Shown here in pieces: positions 52,126 through 61,091 of a stretch of DNA of 64,000 nt. The position numbers and the translations under genes were made by a program. This DNA is from Bin87 sp965220055. Its GTDB lineage: Bacteria; Chloroflexota; Dehalococcoidia; Lucifugimonadales; UBA3495. Each line of letters begins with the position of its first letter. Position 1 is the stretch's first letter. Location of the stretch: NCBI GenBank assembly GCA_965220055.1, contig CBDCPE010000002.1:62001-126000 (forward strand). The letters run 5' to 3'. A model generated the notes under the pieces. It worked only from the letters and a program-made list of their open reading frames with translations. It made no database searches and had not been told where the DNA came from.

Positions 52126-53922
52126 TCAATTCAGGCCAACCGGCGACCCGTCCCGCTCCCACACCGAGCGCGCTCCGGTGAGCGGCCCGGTTCGGGCCCG
52201 CTCCACGGTGGTGAGCAGCATGGGCAGGCCCGCTCCAGCGCTGCGGAAATTCTCCCGCGCCCGCGCCGTCTCGCACACCACCAGGAGCGGCAGGGGCCGG
52301 CCCGCGTCCCGCATCTTCCGGTACGGCCCCAGCTTGTGCGACACGTCCCCCGGCGACATCGCCGAGCGCTCGAACTCCAGGCAATAGGGCCCGGGACCGA
52401 GGGGTCCCTCCGCCACGGGGACCAACAGGTCCGGCCGCACCTGGGTCACGTCGGGCAGGTTGATCTCCCCCCGCCACCCCGCCACCGCGGCGACCCCCTC
52501 CTCCGCGAACCGCACCACCAGCCGGTTCACGCCGTCGTTGTGTTCCCGCTCGTGCTCCCGGTACCACCGCTCCAGGTAGGCCCCGTGGCGCCGCCGGATC
52601 ATTCCCGGCAGCACCCGGCTCAGGTTGGCCGCCCGGCGCATCCCCAGCTCCGCCAGGTAATAGCGCCCCTCGAACACCGCCACCAGGCCGGCGCCCACGA
52701 ACCGCTCCAGCCGGTCGTTCACCTCCCGCGGCGACGCCCCGACAATCCGCCGCAGCCACGACGCCCGCATGGCCGGAAACTGGGCGATCAGGGAGAACAG
52801 GCGGTGGGAAACCCGTCCGTCGATGGCCGCCACCTCGGGGTGGGCCCTCAGCCATGCCCGAGTTTCCTCGGGCCGGCCGACCACGGGATGGCCCGCCGGG
52901 TCCGACACCAGGTCCCGGGAGAGCCGCAGCTCCACCGCCTCGCCGCACGCTCCGTCCCGTACTCCGTCCCATGCTCCGTCCCATGCTCCATCCCATGCTC
53001 CATCCGAGGTGCAGAACACCGTGGGCGCGGCGCCGGTCAGCGTCCTTTGGGCCAGCTCCAGGGCCCAGGCGTCGGCGGCCACCACCACGTGGGCCGAGGG
53101 CTCCGCGCTCACCGCGGACTGCGCCTCGAAGATGCGGTTCTCGGTGCGCTGGTAGCGTCCGTCCCGGTGGGAGTAGCAGCCCACCCCCCAGAAGCGGTGG
53201 TCCCGCTTGCGCCGCAGCGCCCGCTCCGTGACGTGGAGCCCGGCGTGGGTGAAGGGCACCCACACCTCCGCGCCGTAGCGCGCCACCGCATGGTAGAAGC
53301 CGCCGTGGCGCAGCAGCCGGAAGTCGGTCATCCGCAGGTCGTGGCCGCCTCCGTCGCCGGGCCGGCGGACCCGGCCCGACCGCAGCAGATCCGGCGCCAA
53401 CCGGTACACGGGCTCCAGCATGGCCAGTCGCCGCAGCGCGGTCTGCACCCCCCGGGCCGTGGCGGTCCACGGCGGATGCTCGTGGCCGTCCTGGTCCCAC
53501 CGGTGCCGGTGTTGACCGGCCCCCAGGAAGGGCGAGCACCGCTGGCATTCCAGATGGGTCAGATGGGCGTGGTCCAGGTTGAAACGACGACCCAGCTCCG
53601 CCACCGCCCCCGGGTCACGGCCCGACTCCGCCAGGGCCCGGGCCTGCGCCTCCTCCCGGGGCGTGGGATGGCGGTGGTCGTCGGCGTAGAGGAAACGCAC
53701 CGCCCGCCGGGTCAGGAACCACCGCTCCCGGGGACGCTGGGTCACACCCCAGCGCAACGACGCCATCCAGCCGGCGGAAGCCAGCGCCCGCAGCGCGCGC
53801 CGCAGCCAGCCTTCGCTCGTCCCCATGATCGGGGCCAGGTCGCCAGCGCTGGCCAGGGGCATCAGGGCCACCACCCGCAGCAGACGACCCGCCTCGTCGC
53901 TCAATCCCTCCCGGCGCGCCAC
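52126..53922 (-). CDS. Replication-relaxation family protein
   Basis: A 598-residue protein starting at a GTG (GGGGA upstream). The N-terminal winged helix (RLLRVVALMPLASAGDLAPIMGTSEGWLRRALRAL) and overall layout match replication-relaxation proteins of plasmids and actinobacterial or Chloroflexota genomes. A second winged-helix region lies at about 370-440. The C terminus has a PD-(D/E)xK-like segment (VRPDLLVPV...YCLEFERSAMSP). A run of DGAW repeats near residues 305-325 is encoded by a 12-bp tandem array (about 52965-53010), likely variable in length. Role in plasmid DNA relaxation is from the family name; function here is unproven. Confidence 0.7.
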   Translation of the reverse strand: MARREGLSDEAGRLLRVVALMPLASAGDLAPIMGTSEGWLRRALRALASAGWMASLRWGVTQRPRERWFLTRRAVRFLYADDHRHPTPREEAQARALAESGRDPGAVAELGRRFNLDHAHLTHLECQRCSPFLGAGQHRHRWDQDGHEHPPWTATARGVQTALRRLAMLEPVYRLAPDLLRSGRVRRPGDGGGHDLRMTDFRLLRHGGFYHAVARYGAEVWVPFTHAGLHVTERALRRKRDHRFWGVGCYSHRDGRYQRTENRIFEAQSAVSAEPSAHVVVAADAWALELAQRTLTGAAPTVFCTSDGAWDGAWDGAWDGVRDGACGEAVELRLSRDLVSDPAGHPVVGRPEETRAWLRAHPEVAAIDGRVSHRLFSLIAQFPAMRASWLRRIVGASPREVNDRLERFVGAGLVAVFEGRYYLAELGMRRAANLSRVLPGMIRRRHGAYLERWYREHEREHNDGVNRLVVRFAEEGVAAVAGWRGEINLPDVTQVRPDLLVPVAEGPLGPGPYCLEFERSAMSPGDVSHKLGPYRKMRDAGRPLPLLVVCETARARENFRSAGAGLPMLLTTVERARTGPLTGARSVWERDGSPVGLN

Positions 53923-54229
53923 CGCGTCATCCCCGTGGCATCGTCGGGCCGGCCGGGCTCAGCGCCGACCCGACGCCGCGAGCCGGTCACCAGCCACCGG
54001 AACCGGCGAACCGCCGCGGCGGGTTCAGCGTATAGATTGCAGGAGCCTCGACCCGGCGCCAGCGCCGGAGATTGCTCAGGGACCGGATGCCCGCAGACCG
54101 GATGCCCGGACTCGGGTGACGAATCGGGTGGCGAATCGGGCCGGACGACGGCGGCGGCGGGCGGGCTCGGCATGCGGGTCGGACCTCTCCCCGGATCGGA
54201 TGGTCCCGGCACCCTAGCCGTCGCTCCTT
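53923..54229. other. Intergenic region, divergent genes
   Basis: GC-rich spacer upstream of the replication-relaxation gene, with short direct repeats GACCGGATGCCCG. No gene supported. Confidence 0.35.
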
Positions 54230-54310
54230 ACCCCACGGTTGCGAATATTAACTTTTGCTGAACGAACTCCCAGATTTAAGACATTCGTAAGATTTGTAAC
54301 CAACGAGATA
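54230..54310 (+). promoter_or_regulatory. Candidate promoter of the OmpR/kinase operon
   Basis: An AT-rich island in GC-rich DNA with TTGCTG followed 16 bases later by TAAGAC, and GATTT/TAAG repeats. It lies about 210-290 bases before the response-regulator start. Confidence 0.35.
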
Positions 54311-54356
54311 GGTCCGCCGCCCAATATGGGCGGCCGGCGCGACGCTCCCCATAGCT

Positions 54357-54392
54357 CTCCCCGGAGTACTCCCCGGAGTGCTCCCCGGAGCG
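54357..54392. repeat. 12-bp tandem repeat CTCCCCGGAGTA x3
   Basis: Three near-identical units CTCCCCGGAG plus two variable bases in the untranslated leader of the response-regulator gene. Each unit is itself palindromic (CTCCCCGGAG). Confidence 0.7.
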
Positions 54393-54516
54393 TTTCCCGC
54401 GCCACTCCAACGAGGCCAATACGTCTCCGGCGACTGCCCCCGGCGGCAAACCGCCGCCGGTCCCCGGGGCGGGGCCCGTGGGGATCGGTGGCGGCCCGGC
54501 GACCGGCGGAAAAGAG

Positions 54517-55203
54517 ATGGTTCAGAGGGTCATGGTGGTCGACGACGACCCCACCGTCACCGATGTGCTCGACGGCTACCTGCGCCGCGCGGGCTACCAG
54601 GTCGCCGTGGCCCCCGACGGCGAGGAGGCCCTGCGCCTGGTGCGCGATTGGGGGCCGGACCTGCTGATCCTGGACCTGATGCTGCCCCGCCTCGACGGCC
54701 TCGAGGTCTGCCGCCGCCTGCGACGCGCCACCCGGGTCCCCATCATCATGCTCACCGCCCGCCGCGGAGAGACCGACCGCGTGGTGGGTCTGGAACTGGG
54801 CGCCGACGACTACGTGGTCAAGCCCTTCAGCCCCCGGGAACTGGTGGCCCGCGTCCGCTCGGTGCTGCGCCGCGCCACCGCCGACCCCGACTGGGACCAC
54901 AGCGGCTCCCTGCGCTTCGGCCCCATCACCATCAACCCCCAGACCCGCCGCGTCCGGGTCCACGACCAAGACGTCACCCTCACCGCCAAGGAGTTCGACC
55001 TGCTCCTCTTCCTGGCGGCCCGCCGCGGCCGGGTCTTCTCCCGCTCACAGCTCATGGACCAGGTCTGGGACTACACCTACGCCGGCGACGCCAGCACCGT
55101 CACCGTCCACGTCCGCCGGCTCCGCGAGAAGATCGAGACCGACCCGACCCGTCCGGAGCACATCAAGACGGTCTGGGGCGTCGGCTACAAGTTCGACGGG
55201 TGA
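54517..55203 (+). CDS. OmpR/PhoB-type response regulator
   Basis: 228 residues from the ATG at 54517 (GGAAAAGAG upstream; the longer frame from 54478 adds a Gly-rich head). Receiver: VVDDDP acidic pocket, Asp53 in LLILDLMLP, switch Thr in IIMLTAR, and Lys in VVKPFSP. C-terminal winged helix with LTAKEFDLLLFLAARRGRVFSR and VRRLREKIETDPTRPEHIKTVWGVGYKF. Partner of the kinase that begins 4 bases after its stop. Confidence 0.93.
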   Translation: MVQRVMVVDDDPTVTDVLDGYLRRAGYQVAVAPDGEEALRLVRDWGPDLLILDLMLPRLDGLEVCRRLRRATRVPIIMLTARRGETDRVVGLELGADDYVVKPFSPRELVARVRSVLRRATADPDWDHSGSLRFGPITINPQTRRVRVHDQDVTLTAKEFDLLLFLAARRGRVFSRSQLMDQVWDYTYAGDASTVTVHVRRLREKIETDPTRPEHIKTVWGVGYKFDG

Positions 55204-55207
55204 CCCC

Positions 55208-56446
55208 ATGGGCAAGGCCACCCGTCACGCCATCGGCTCGGGCGCGGTCCTGTGCGGCGCCACCGCCCTGGCGCTCCTCGTCATCTCCCTGCCGCAGCAC
55301 CACCCTCCCGCCCACCTGGCCCTGCTGTCCGCGTTTCTGCTGGCCTCGGGAGGACTCGCCATCCTGGCCGGCGCCGCGGCGGCCCGCTGGCCCCTGCCGG
55401 CCTGGGCGCGCTCCCTCCGCTCCCGCCTGATCGCCATGTGCGTGATCACCGCCGTCCTCGGCCTGGTCAACGCCGGTTTCACCACCGCCCTCATGCTCCT
55501 CTCCACCCGCGACCTGGCCGTCCTGGCCGGTCTGCTGGTCTGCTCCCTGGGCGTCTCCGTCTGCGTCGCCTTCGCCGCCTCCGAACCCATCGGCAATTCC
55601 ATCCACGAGACCATGGCCGCGGTCCGCCGCATCAGCGCGGGCAGTCTCCACGTCCGGGCGCCGGTCCGCTCCCGCGACGAGGTGGGCGAACTGGCCGCCG
55701 CCGTCAACGCCATGACCCAGCGCCTCGAGGACAGCTTCGCCCGGCAGCGCGAACTGGACCAGGCCCGGGTCGACCTGATCCTGGCCCTCTCCCACGACCT
55801 GCTCTCCCCCCTCACCTCCATTCGCGCCATGGTGGAGAGCATCAACGACGGCGTGGTCCACGACCCCGCCACCGTCCGCAGCTACCTGCGCTCCGTCAAC
55901 GCCCAGATCGACGACATGACCCAGCTCATCGACGACCTGCTGGAACTGTCCCGCATGGACGCCGTAATGCCGGTCCTCCGACCGGAGCCGGCGTCCATCG
56001 CCGACCTCATCTCCGACACCGTCGCCGGGATGTCCGCCCGGGCCGCCGCCCGCGGTCTGGTCCTGCACGGCACGGTCCCCGACCGCCTGCCCCACGTGTT
56101 GATGGACGCCCCACGGGTGCAGCGGGTCCTGAACAACCTGGTGCAGAACGCCATCACCCACACCCCCCCGCCGGGCACGATCACCCTCGCTGCAAGGGAG
56201 GACGGCGACCAGGTCCGCGTCGACGTCATCGACACCGGCCCCGGCCTGCCCCAGGAGGAGTTCCGGCGGCGGCTCCGCGCCCCGCCCGGCGCCCGCCGCC
56301 GTCAGCCGGCCACCTCCGGTGGCTCCGGCCTCGGGTTGAGCATCGTCTCCGGCATCGTCGAGGCCCACGGCGGCCGCATCTGGCTGGAAAGTTCCGCCGG
56401 CCAGGGCAGCGCCTTCAGCTTCACCCTGCCCAGCGCGCCCGAATGA
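55208..56446 (+). CDS. Membrane sensor histidine kinase (HAMP, HisKA, HATPase)
   Basis: 412 residues. Four hydrophobic stretches in the first 125 residues with little periplasmic domain, then HAMP (about 126-178, EPIGNSIHETMAAVRRISAG), HisKA with His196 (LALSHDLLSPLTSIRAMVE), N box NNLVQNAITHT, and G boxes VIDTGPGLP and GGSGLGLSIVSGIVEAHGG. It phosphorylates the upstream-encoded regulator. The signal is unknown; membrane stress or lipid sensing is possible given the small outer region. Confidence 0.92.
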   Translation: MGKATRHAIGSGAVLCGATALALLVISLPQHHPPAHLALLSAFLLASGGLAILAGAAAARWPLPAWARSLRSRLIAMCVITAVLGLVNAGFTTALMLLSTRDLAVLAGLLVCSLGVSVCVAFAASEPIGNSIHETMAAVRRISAGSLHVRAPVRSRDEVGELAAAVNAMTQRLEDSFARQRELDQARVDLILALSHDLLSPLTSIRAMVESINDGVVHDPATVRSYLRSVNAQIDDMTQLIDDLLELSRMDAVMPVLRPEPASIADLISDTVAGMSARAAARGLVLHGTVPDRLPHVLMDAPRVQRVLNNLVQNAITHTPPPGTITLAAREDGDQVRVDVIDTGPGLPQEEFRRRLRAPPGARRRQPATSGGSGLGLSIVSGIVEAHGGRIWLESSAGQGSAFSFTLPSAPE

Positions 56447-56609
56447 CCAACCCAGCGGGCCGGCGCCTATCGCACGACCGTTCCGTCCTGTGCTCCGTCC
56501 TGCGGTTGGAACCGGAGGCCCGCTGTGGGACAATTGCCCCGGCGGGCCGGCTTACGCCCGTGGGCGCCATGGGCGATGTCAACGCGGACTTCCCGCCGGG
56601 GAGGAGCCC

Positions 56610-56891
56610 ATGCCGGAGCGACGAAAACCCGTAGTCACCGAGCTGGCCCTGGCCGACGCCCTGGACCGGCTGGTCAACCTGATTGATGAACTCAGGGTTG
56701 ACGCCGACCTCCGCGTCGAGATCACCACCGACGAGACCGACCTGGTGAAGCTGACCTTCTCCGGCACCCCCAATGTGGGCTTACCCCTGCGGCGCGAGGT
56801 GCGCAACATTCCCGGCGAGGTGGTCCGCCGCGTCTGGAACGAGGGCCTCCGCGACTACGACACCCCGCATCGCTCCGGAGACGCCGTCTGA
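56610..56891 (+). CDS. Small acidic protein of unknown function
   Basis: 93 residues starting MPERRKPVVTELALADALDRLVNLIDELRV with GGGGAGGAG upstream. An amphipathic helix is followed by VDADLRVEITTDETDLVKLTFSGTP, probably a small helix-strand fold. ACAATTGCC at 56530 is a promoter-like element. A frameshifted duplicate occurs at 58026. No family recognised. Confidence 0.6.
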   Translation: MPERRKPVVTELALADALDRLVNLIDELRVDADLRVEITTDETDLVKLTFSGTPNVGLPLRREVRNIPGEVVRRVWNEGLRDYDTPHRSGDAV

Positions 56892-57150
56892 GACGACCGG
56901 CGCGACCCACTTGGGCTAAACACAGCCCGAGCGGCTATAGCAGTGTGTAACACCTAACGACGCCCGGCGAGTCCTTCACCACCAAAGCACTCCGGCGCAA
57001 TCACCCTCGTCGGCCATGCCCATGGCGCCTCAAATCTACCCGGTAGCGTCATCAAACCCACCCGGGTTCCAGTACTCCCCAACGATGGCGTCCGGGTCAC
57101 CCCAGTCAGCCCGACCCTCGGCAGCGTCAGCTTCTCCCGCAGTTCCACAA
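56892..57150. repeat. Spacer with fragment repeated at 58184-58380
   Basis: From about 56961 the sequence repeats at 58184-58380. On the minus strand copy 2 encodes VVELRGKLVLPTGQADWGD...VGEYWNPGGF and a stop; copy 1 has lost one base inside this and is frameshifted. Both look like the 3' end of a lost gene. Confidence 0.6.
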
Positions 57151-57615
57151 TCAGCCGGAACCAGCAGCCGAGTTGCCGCCATCGTCAGCCACCCGGCTCG
57201 CCCGGCTCGCCCGGTTCAGCCCACGTTCCCATACCGCAATCGCCGCCTCCCGCAGTGCCCGGCCAGCCTCGACGGTCGCATCCGGATCCCCGGCGGCCCT
57301 GGCCCCATCCAGCCGGAACGCCGCCCACCACAGTACCGACAGCGGATCAGGGTTGGCTCCCGCGACGCCGGACCAGGGCTGTTCATGGGGCTGCCAGTTG
57401 ACCGCGGCCCGGTGTTCCCGGACCGCCGCCGTCATCGCCCCCGCCGCCGCCAACAACTCCCGCAGCCGCGCCGCTTCCTGGTCCGAAGGCGGACCCCCCG
57501 CGCCGGAACCGCGACGGGCCAGCGCACGCTTGCCGTACCGGGCCGCCGCCCGGGCCAATCGCGCCCGGGCGCGGGTCTGCGCTTTCCGCAGTTCAGGAAT
57601 GCTGGCCGTGCTCAT
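57151..57615 (-). CDS. Hypothetical helical protein (154 aa)
   Basis: Strong ribosome site GGAGGAAGTCA before the ATG. The N-terminal half is Arg/Ala-rich helix (LRKAQTRARARLARAAARYGKRALARRG), followed by VNWQPHEQPWSGVAGANPDPLSVLWWAAFRLDGARAAG and a further helix. The C-terminal tail runs into the repeated fragment. No known domain; nucleic-acid binding is possible from the charge. Confidence 0.6.
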   Translation of the reverse strand: MSTASIPELRKAQTRARARLARAAARYGKRALARRGSGAGGPPSDQEAARLRELLAAAGAMTAAVREHRAAVNWQPHEQPWSGVAGANPDPLSVLWWAAFRLDGARAAGDPDATVEAGRALREAAIAVWERGLNRASRASRVADDGGNSAAGSG

Positions 57616-57944
57616 TGACTTCCTCCGCGCTCCGTAGGTCTCCCATTCCGATGATATTTTCGCCAGTCCATCCCACCTGCGTCAACATCAATCCCCCGGC
57701 GCCGACACCCATCTGCCCTCCCGGATCCTGGGGGCTTGCCCAGCTCTGCACGGGGTAACGTCATTCAGCGCTCAGGCCACGTTCAGCGCTCCAACCACGA
57801 TTCCTGCCAGGCGGGATACGTCCCCGCCGCCCAGCGCTCCGGACTCCAGCCCGGTCAGCCCATCCCGCTGACGCCCACCTGATCGACCGCTCCGGCGATG
57901 ACCGCGGTGACCGGCCCGCCGTTGGAACAGCCATCCCCTGGTGC
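57616..57944. other. Spacer without supported gene
   Basis: About 330 bases upstream of the 57615 start; no gene, hairpin or repeat stands out. Confidence 0.3.
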
Positions 57945-58380
57945 GACAATTGCCCCGGCGGGCCGGTCGTCGCCCGTGGACCGGATGGGCGATCTCACCG
58001 CAGACCTTCCGCCGTGGACGACCCGATGGTGGAACGACGGAAACCCACCGTGACCGAACTGGCCCTGGCCACGCGCTTGATCAGTTGGTGGGCCTCATCG
58101 AGCGGCTCAGGGCCGACGCGGACCTCCGCGTCGAGATCACCACCGACGAGACCGACCTGGTGAAGCTGGTCTTCTCCGGCACGGCCGGCGAGTCCGACAC
58201 CACCAAAGCACTCCGGCGCAACCACACACCCTCCTCGGCCATGCCCATGGCGCCTCAAATCTACCCGGTAGCGTCATAAAACCCACCTGGGTTCCAGTAC
58301 TCCCCAACGATGGCGCCCAGGTCACCCCAGTCAGCCTGACCGGTCGGTAGAACCAGCTTCCCCCGCAACTCTACAACCGG
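57945..58380 (+). pseudogene. Duplicated and frameshifted copy of the 56.5-57.1 kb block
   Basis: Begins with GACAATTGCCCCGGCGGGCC, as before 56610. The gene copy starts MVERRKPTVTELALA at 58026, then one missing base shifts it; the other frame continues ALDQLVGLIERLRADADLRVEITTDETDLVKLVFSG. It then joins the repeated fragment (58184-58380). Confidence 0.75.
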
Positions 58381-58580
58381 TCTCGTGGGATAGACCAGGG
58401 AAGTGGTGAGTAAACAATCGGCCTGATCTGCACGGGGTAGCGTCATTAATTTCATCAGGCGGGGCCGGCAAGTCTACGACCTCTCCTGCTCGCTTCAGCA
58501 GGCTAAACCACCAAAACGGGACACCAAAACACGCGCCTTGTCCCACGTCCCCATCCCGTTACTCGGCGGCGCCTCCGCCA
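58381..58580. other. Spacer between the duplicate block and the HNH gene
   Basis: No gene supported; marks the step to lower-GC sequence. Confidence 0.3.
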
Positions 58581-59282
58581 TCAGGGTGCTGCATTCCCGC
58601 TCTCCAGGTAGTACTGCGCCAGCCTCAGGCCGGTCAGCGTCGCCTCCCGCTCGTCCACCATCACGCCCGTCCCCACGTTGTGGGCCCGCAGCTCTGCCAT
58701 CTTCATCCTGAACCCGTGGCTCCCCTGCGTCCCCTTCACCCGATTGCAGTACCCGCACAGCAACTGCAGGTTGCGGGTCTCGTGCTCTCCGTCATCACTC
58801 AGGGCCACGATGTGGTCAATCTCGAACCTGAGATGATGCGGCTGGTGGAAACCGCACCCGGAGCACACGCCCCGCTGCACCGAGTACAGCGCCATCCGCA
58901 CCGATTCCGGCGCGTTCTGACGGCGATTGCCGTCGCCGCGCCGGCGAGCCGGTCGCTTCTCGTACACCTCCACCGGTTCCAGGTATTCCTGAAGCAGCGC
59001 CGCGTCCATCGGCCGATCGGGCTCACGATACAGATAGCGGCCGCGGCTGACCCGCATGATGATCTGTGGCGACGGCTTGCTGTGCCCCTGCGTGGTATGG
59101 CCCGCCAGATCCGACAGCTCCCGGTTGACCAGGTTGCGGTCCCGCTTCGCGTTGGGGTTGAAACCAGCTACGCCCAGGTCGGCCACCAGCCCGTAAATCT
59201 CTTCGGTGGTCAGGATGCGCCCCTGGCGAGTCGCCATCACCTGCACGACGTGTGGCCGCAGACTGGTAGCTGCCTTGACCAA
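58581..59282 (-). CDS. HNH endonuclease
   Basis: 233 residues from a TTG start; GGAGG with 7-base spacing upstream makes TTG the best choice. The HNH motif is clear: CSGCGFHQPHHLRFEIDHI (CxxC, then E-I-D-H), ALSDDGEHETRNLQLLCGYCNRVKG (N and second CxxC). The N-terminal region (about 1-80) has a helical, winged-helix-like look (LTTEEIYGLVADLGV). It is related to McrA-type nucleases; substrate unknown. First gene of the plasmid-like module. Confidence 0.85.
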   Translation of the reverse strand: MVKAATSLRPHVVQVMATRQGRILTTEEIYGLVADLGVAGFNPNAKRDRNLVNRELSDLAGHTTQGHSKPSPQIIMRVSRGRYLYREPDRPMDAALLQEYLEPVEVYEKRPARRRGDGNRRQNAPESVRMALYSVQRGVCSGCGFHQPHHLRFEIDHIVALSDDGEHETRNLQLLCGYCNRVKGTQGSHGFRMKMAELRAHNVGTGVMVDEREATLTGLRLAQYYLESGNAAP

Positions 59283-59425
59283 CTACATTCCTCCGTCGTC
59301 GCCGCGTCTTCGAGACAACCTGTCTGACGATGTTGCCCCGTCATCGGGCCCCAATTTTCTTCACCTACTGACCAAGCTAGGGGATCACCGATTTTCAGGG
59401 TGGTGATATGAATGGGTGAAACTAC

Positions 59426-59463
59426 CTACGGGTGGATCGGCCAATTGGCCGATCCACCCGTAG
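59426..59463. repeat. Perfect 38-bp palindrome
   Basis: Nineteen-base arms with no spacer (left arm CTACGGGTGGATCGGCCAA). It is intergenic between the HNH gene and the putative initiator gene, both leftward, and 150 bases from another large inverted repeat. Possible roles: terminator, initiator or partition-protein site, resolution site. Confidence 0.9.
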
Positions 59464-59612
59464 ACCATCTTACAGGATGATACATACGCCACATTCCAAG
59501 ATTACCACTCTGCCATGAGGTCGATTCACGGCATCATAGGCGGACCAGGCCACGGCGCCACGTGGATTTGGGGATATCGGGCATACCACAGAGTGAACTG
59601 GGTTACGGGAAA

Positions 59613-59683
59613 GCCGGCCCGGTTCCCGGTTAGACTGAATTGAATTAAGAAGATATGTTAAGTTAACCGGGAACCGGGCCGGC
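59613..59683. repeat. Perfect 20-bp inverted repeat with AT-rich loop
   Basis: Arms GCCGGCCCGGTTCCCGGTTA (59613-59632) and its exact complement (59664-59683), with a 31-base AT-rich loop. A (GC)n tract follows at about 59682-59698. The stop codon of the putative initiator gene lies in the right arm. It can extrude a long hairpin; it may be a terminator or a replication/transfer site. Confidence 0.9.
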
Positions 59684-60955
59684 GCGCGCGCGCGCGCGTG
59701 ACACCTGCATTCCTCTAGCTCCCAAGGCATCGTTAAGTTTGCGAGGAGCTTCTGAGTAGTTCAACTGCAGTTGGTTCGGGCCATGGAACTCCCCAACCAA
59801 CGTATTCCAAAGGCGAGAGCATTTCCCTGTACCGCGGCAGTAGTAAGTGGTCCCAGGCAGGGATTTCATGCATTCCCAAGTGGTTAACTCCATCGTCTCG
59901 TCTCCGCACTTGGGGCATGGCGTTGGCGCTTTCTCAACTGGATCAGTAGAACTGAATTCCTGCTCCTGTCTCTCCGGGTCAGGACACTTATCCGGTTGAA
60001 CCACGTACCTGACACGGAGGGTGCTGCCATAAATCTGTGCTACAGCATCGCAGACGATGCTGTGGTGGAGTGGTAAAGACAGCCACTCCACGGCGAAGGA
60101 TGACCGTGTTGCCACGACCAGTTCGTCGGTCGTTATCCCCACCCCGACCGTGGGCGCCGCAAAGTCAGTGTAGGGCCCGGCAGGCAGGACTTGCCTGATC
60201 TCGGACAGCACTGCAAGCCAGGCGCTTGCTGCTACTGGTGCTGTTTTAAACGTTTCTGATGGATCAGTGGCACGGTTCGCCGGGGCTTCTCCGCTTGATT
60301 CTGCCGCATTGTGTGCTGGCTTCACCTGCGCTTCATCTGCGCTTCGCTCGCGCTTCGGGATCTCTCCATAAACATTTGCCTCGTCTGCTGGACGCGGCTC
60401 ATCAGGCATCCCCTCCGAAATGTGTTCTTCCGCATTACGTGCTGGCTTCGCCCGCGCTTCACCTGCGCTTCGCCTGCGCTTCGGGATCTCTCCATCAACA
60501 TTTGCCTCGTCGGGCCCTACAGCAGATCTTGGGTCTTGGCTTCCTGGAACGCTCATATCGGTACGCGGTTCCCGGCTTTCCCCGGCAGTTGCACCACCCG
60601 TATCCGTTCCCTGCCGGGGCGCATGCTTTTTTGGAGACATGGCCGCTATCATTGGCATCTGGACATCTGCTCTTATGGTCCGGTACCCATAGTCGTTACC
60701 ACGCCGGATTATTTCCAGGCGCCCTTCTATTCTCAATTGGTTTATGGCCGCCGATAAAGTCTGGGGCGCGACTTCCAAGAAATCCGCCAGGTCTTTCTGT
60801 ATGAGCCACACCGGTTCTGACGTCTGCTCACACAGCTCGTCGATGACCTCGAAGACCCTGTCCGCCACTAGCCTACTGGGCGGTTTGGTAGATGCCACGA
60901 AGGTCTTGCCGTTCCTGGTAACCGAAACCTGATTTACATCCGGGCGGCGTGTCAT
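59663..60955 (-). CDS. Putative replication initiator with DnaA_N-like domain
   Basis: 430 residues. N-terminal winged helix (about 25-95: IDELCEQTSEPVWLIQKDLADFLEVAPQTLSAAINQL), a disordered linker with two copies of a 42-residue repeat starting DEAN(V/D)xGEIPKR (about 150-235), then a unit resembling DnaA N-terminal domains (about 242-322: AWLAVLSEIRQVLPAGPYTDFAAP...LVVATRSSFAVEWL...VRYVV). A zinc-ribbon-like segment follows (CPKCG...WECMK...YYCRGTGKCSRLW, about 345-390). The last residues SRARARAGPVPG come from the GC tract and inverted-repeat arm. TAAGG precedes the ATG. No ATPase domain, so any initiator role would recruit host factors. Function is inference from domains and the par neighbours. 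Confidence 0.55.
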   Translation of the reverse strand: MTRRPDVNQVSVTRNGKTFVASTKPPSRLVADRVFEVIDELCEQTSEPVWLIQKDLADFLEVAPQTLSAAINQLRIEGRLEIIRRGNDYGYRTIRADVQMPMIAAMSPKKHAPRQGTDTGGATAGESREPRTDMSVPGSQDPRSAVGPDEANVDGEIPKRRRSAGEARAKPARNAEEHISEGMPDEPRPADEANVYGEIPKRERSADEAQVKPAHNAAESSGEAPANRATDPSETFKTAPVAASAWLAVLSEIRQVLPAGPYTDFAAPTVGVGITTDELVVATRSSFAVEWLSLPLHHSIVCDAVAQIYGSTLRVRYVVQPDKCPDPERQEQEFSSTDPVEKAPTPCPKCGDETMELTTWECMKSLPGTTYYCRGTGKCSRLWNTLVGEFHGPNQLQLNYSEAPRKLNDALGARGMQVSRARARAGPVPG

Positions 60956-61091
60956 ATTGCCTTACCGAATTACGCCGCTCTGAGGTTCAACAGTCTGCGG
61001 CGGCATCGCGGATCGCCCGTCCGCCCACTGGCACGGACCGACCCCGGAGTTGACGCCAGGCTTGGGCACTTGCTACCCGGATTGCCCTGTG

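Noticed and set aside
51937..54261. 774-codon + strand ORF
   Set aside because: His/Arg/Pro-rich shadow of the replication-relaxation gene; no domain or ribosome site.
55163..56533. 456-codon minus-strand ORF
   Set aside because: Shadow of the histidine kinase, with Gly/Asp/Val low complexity.
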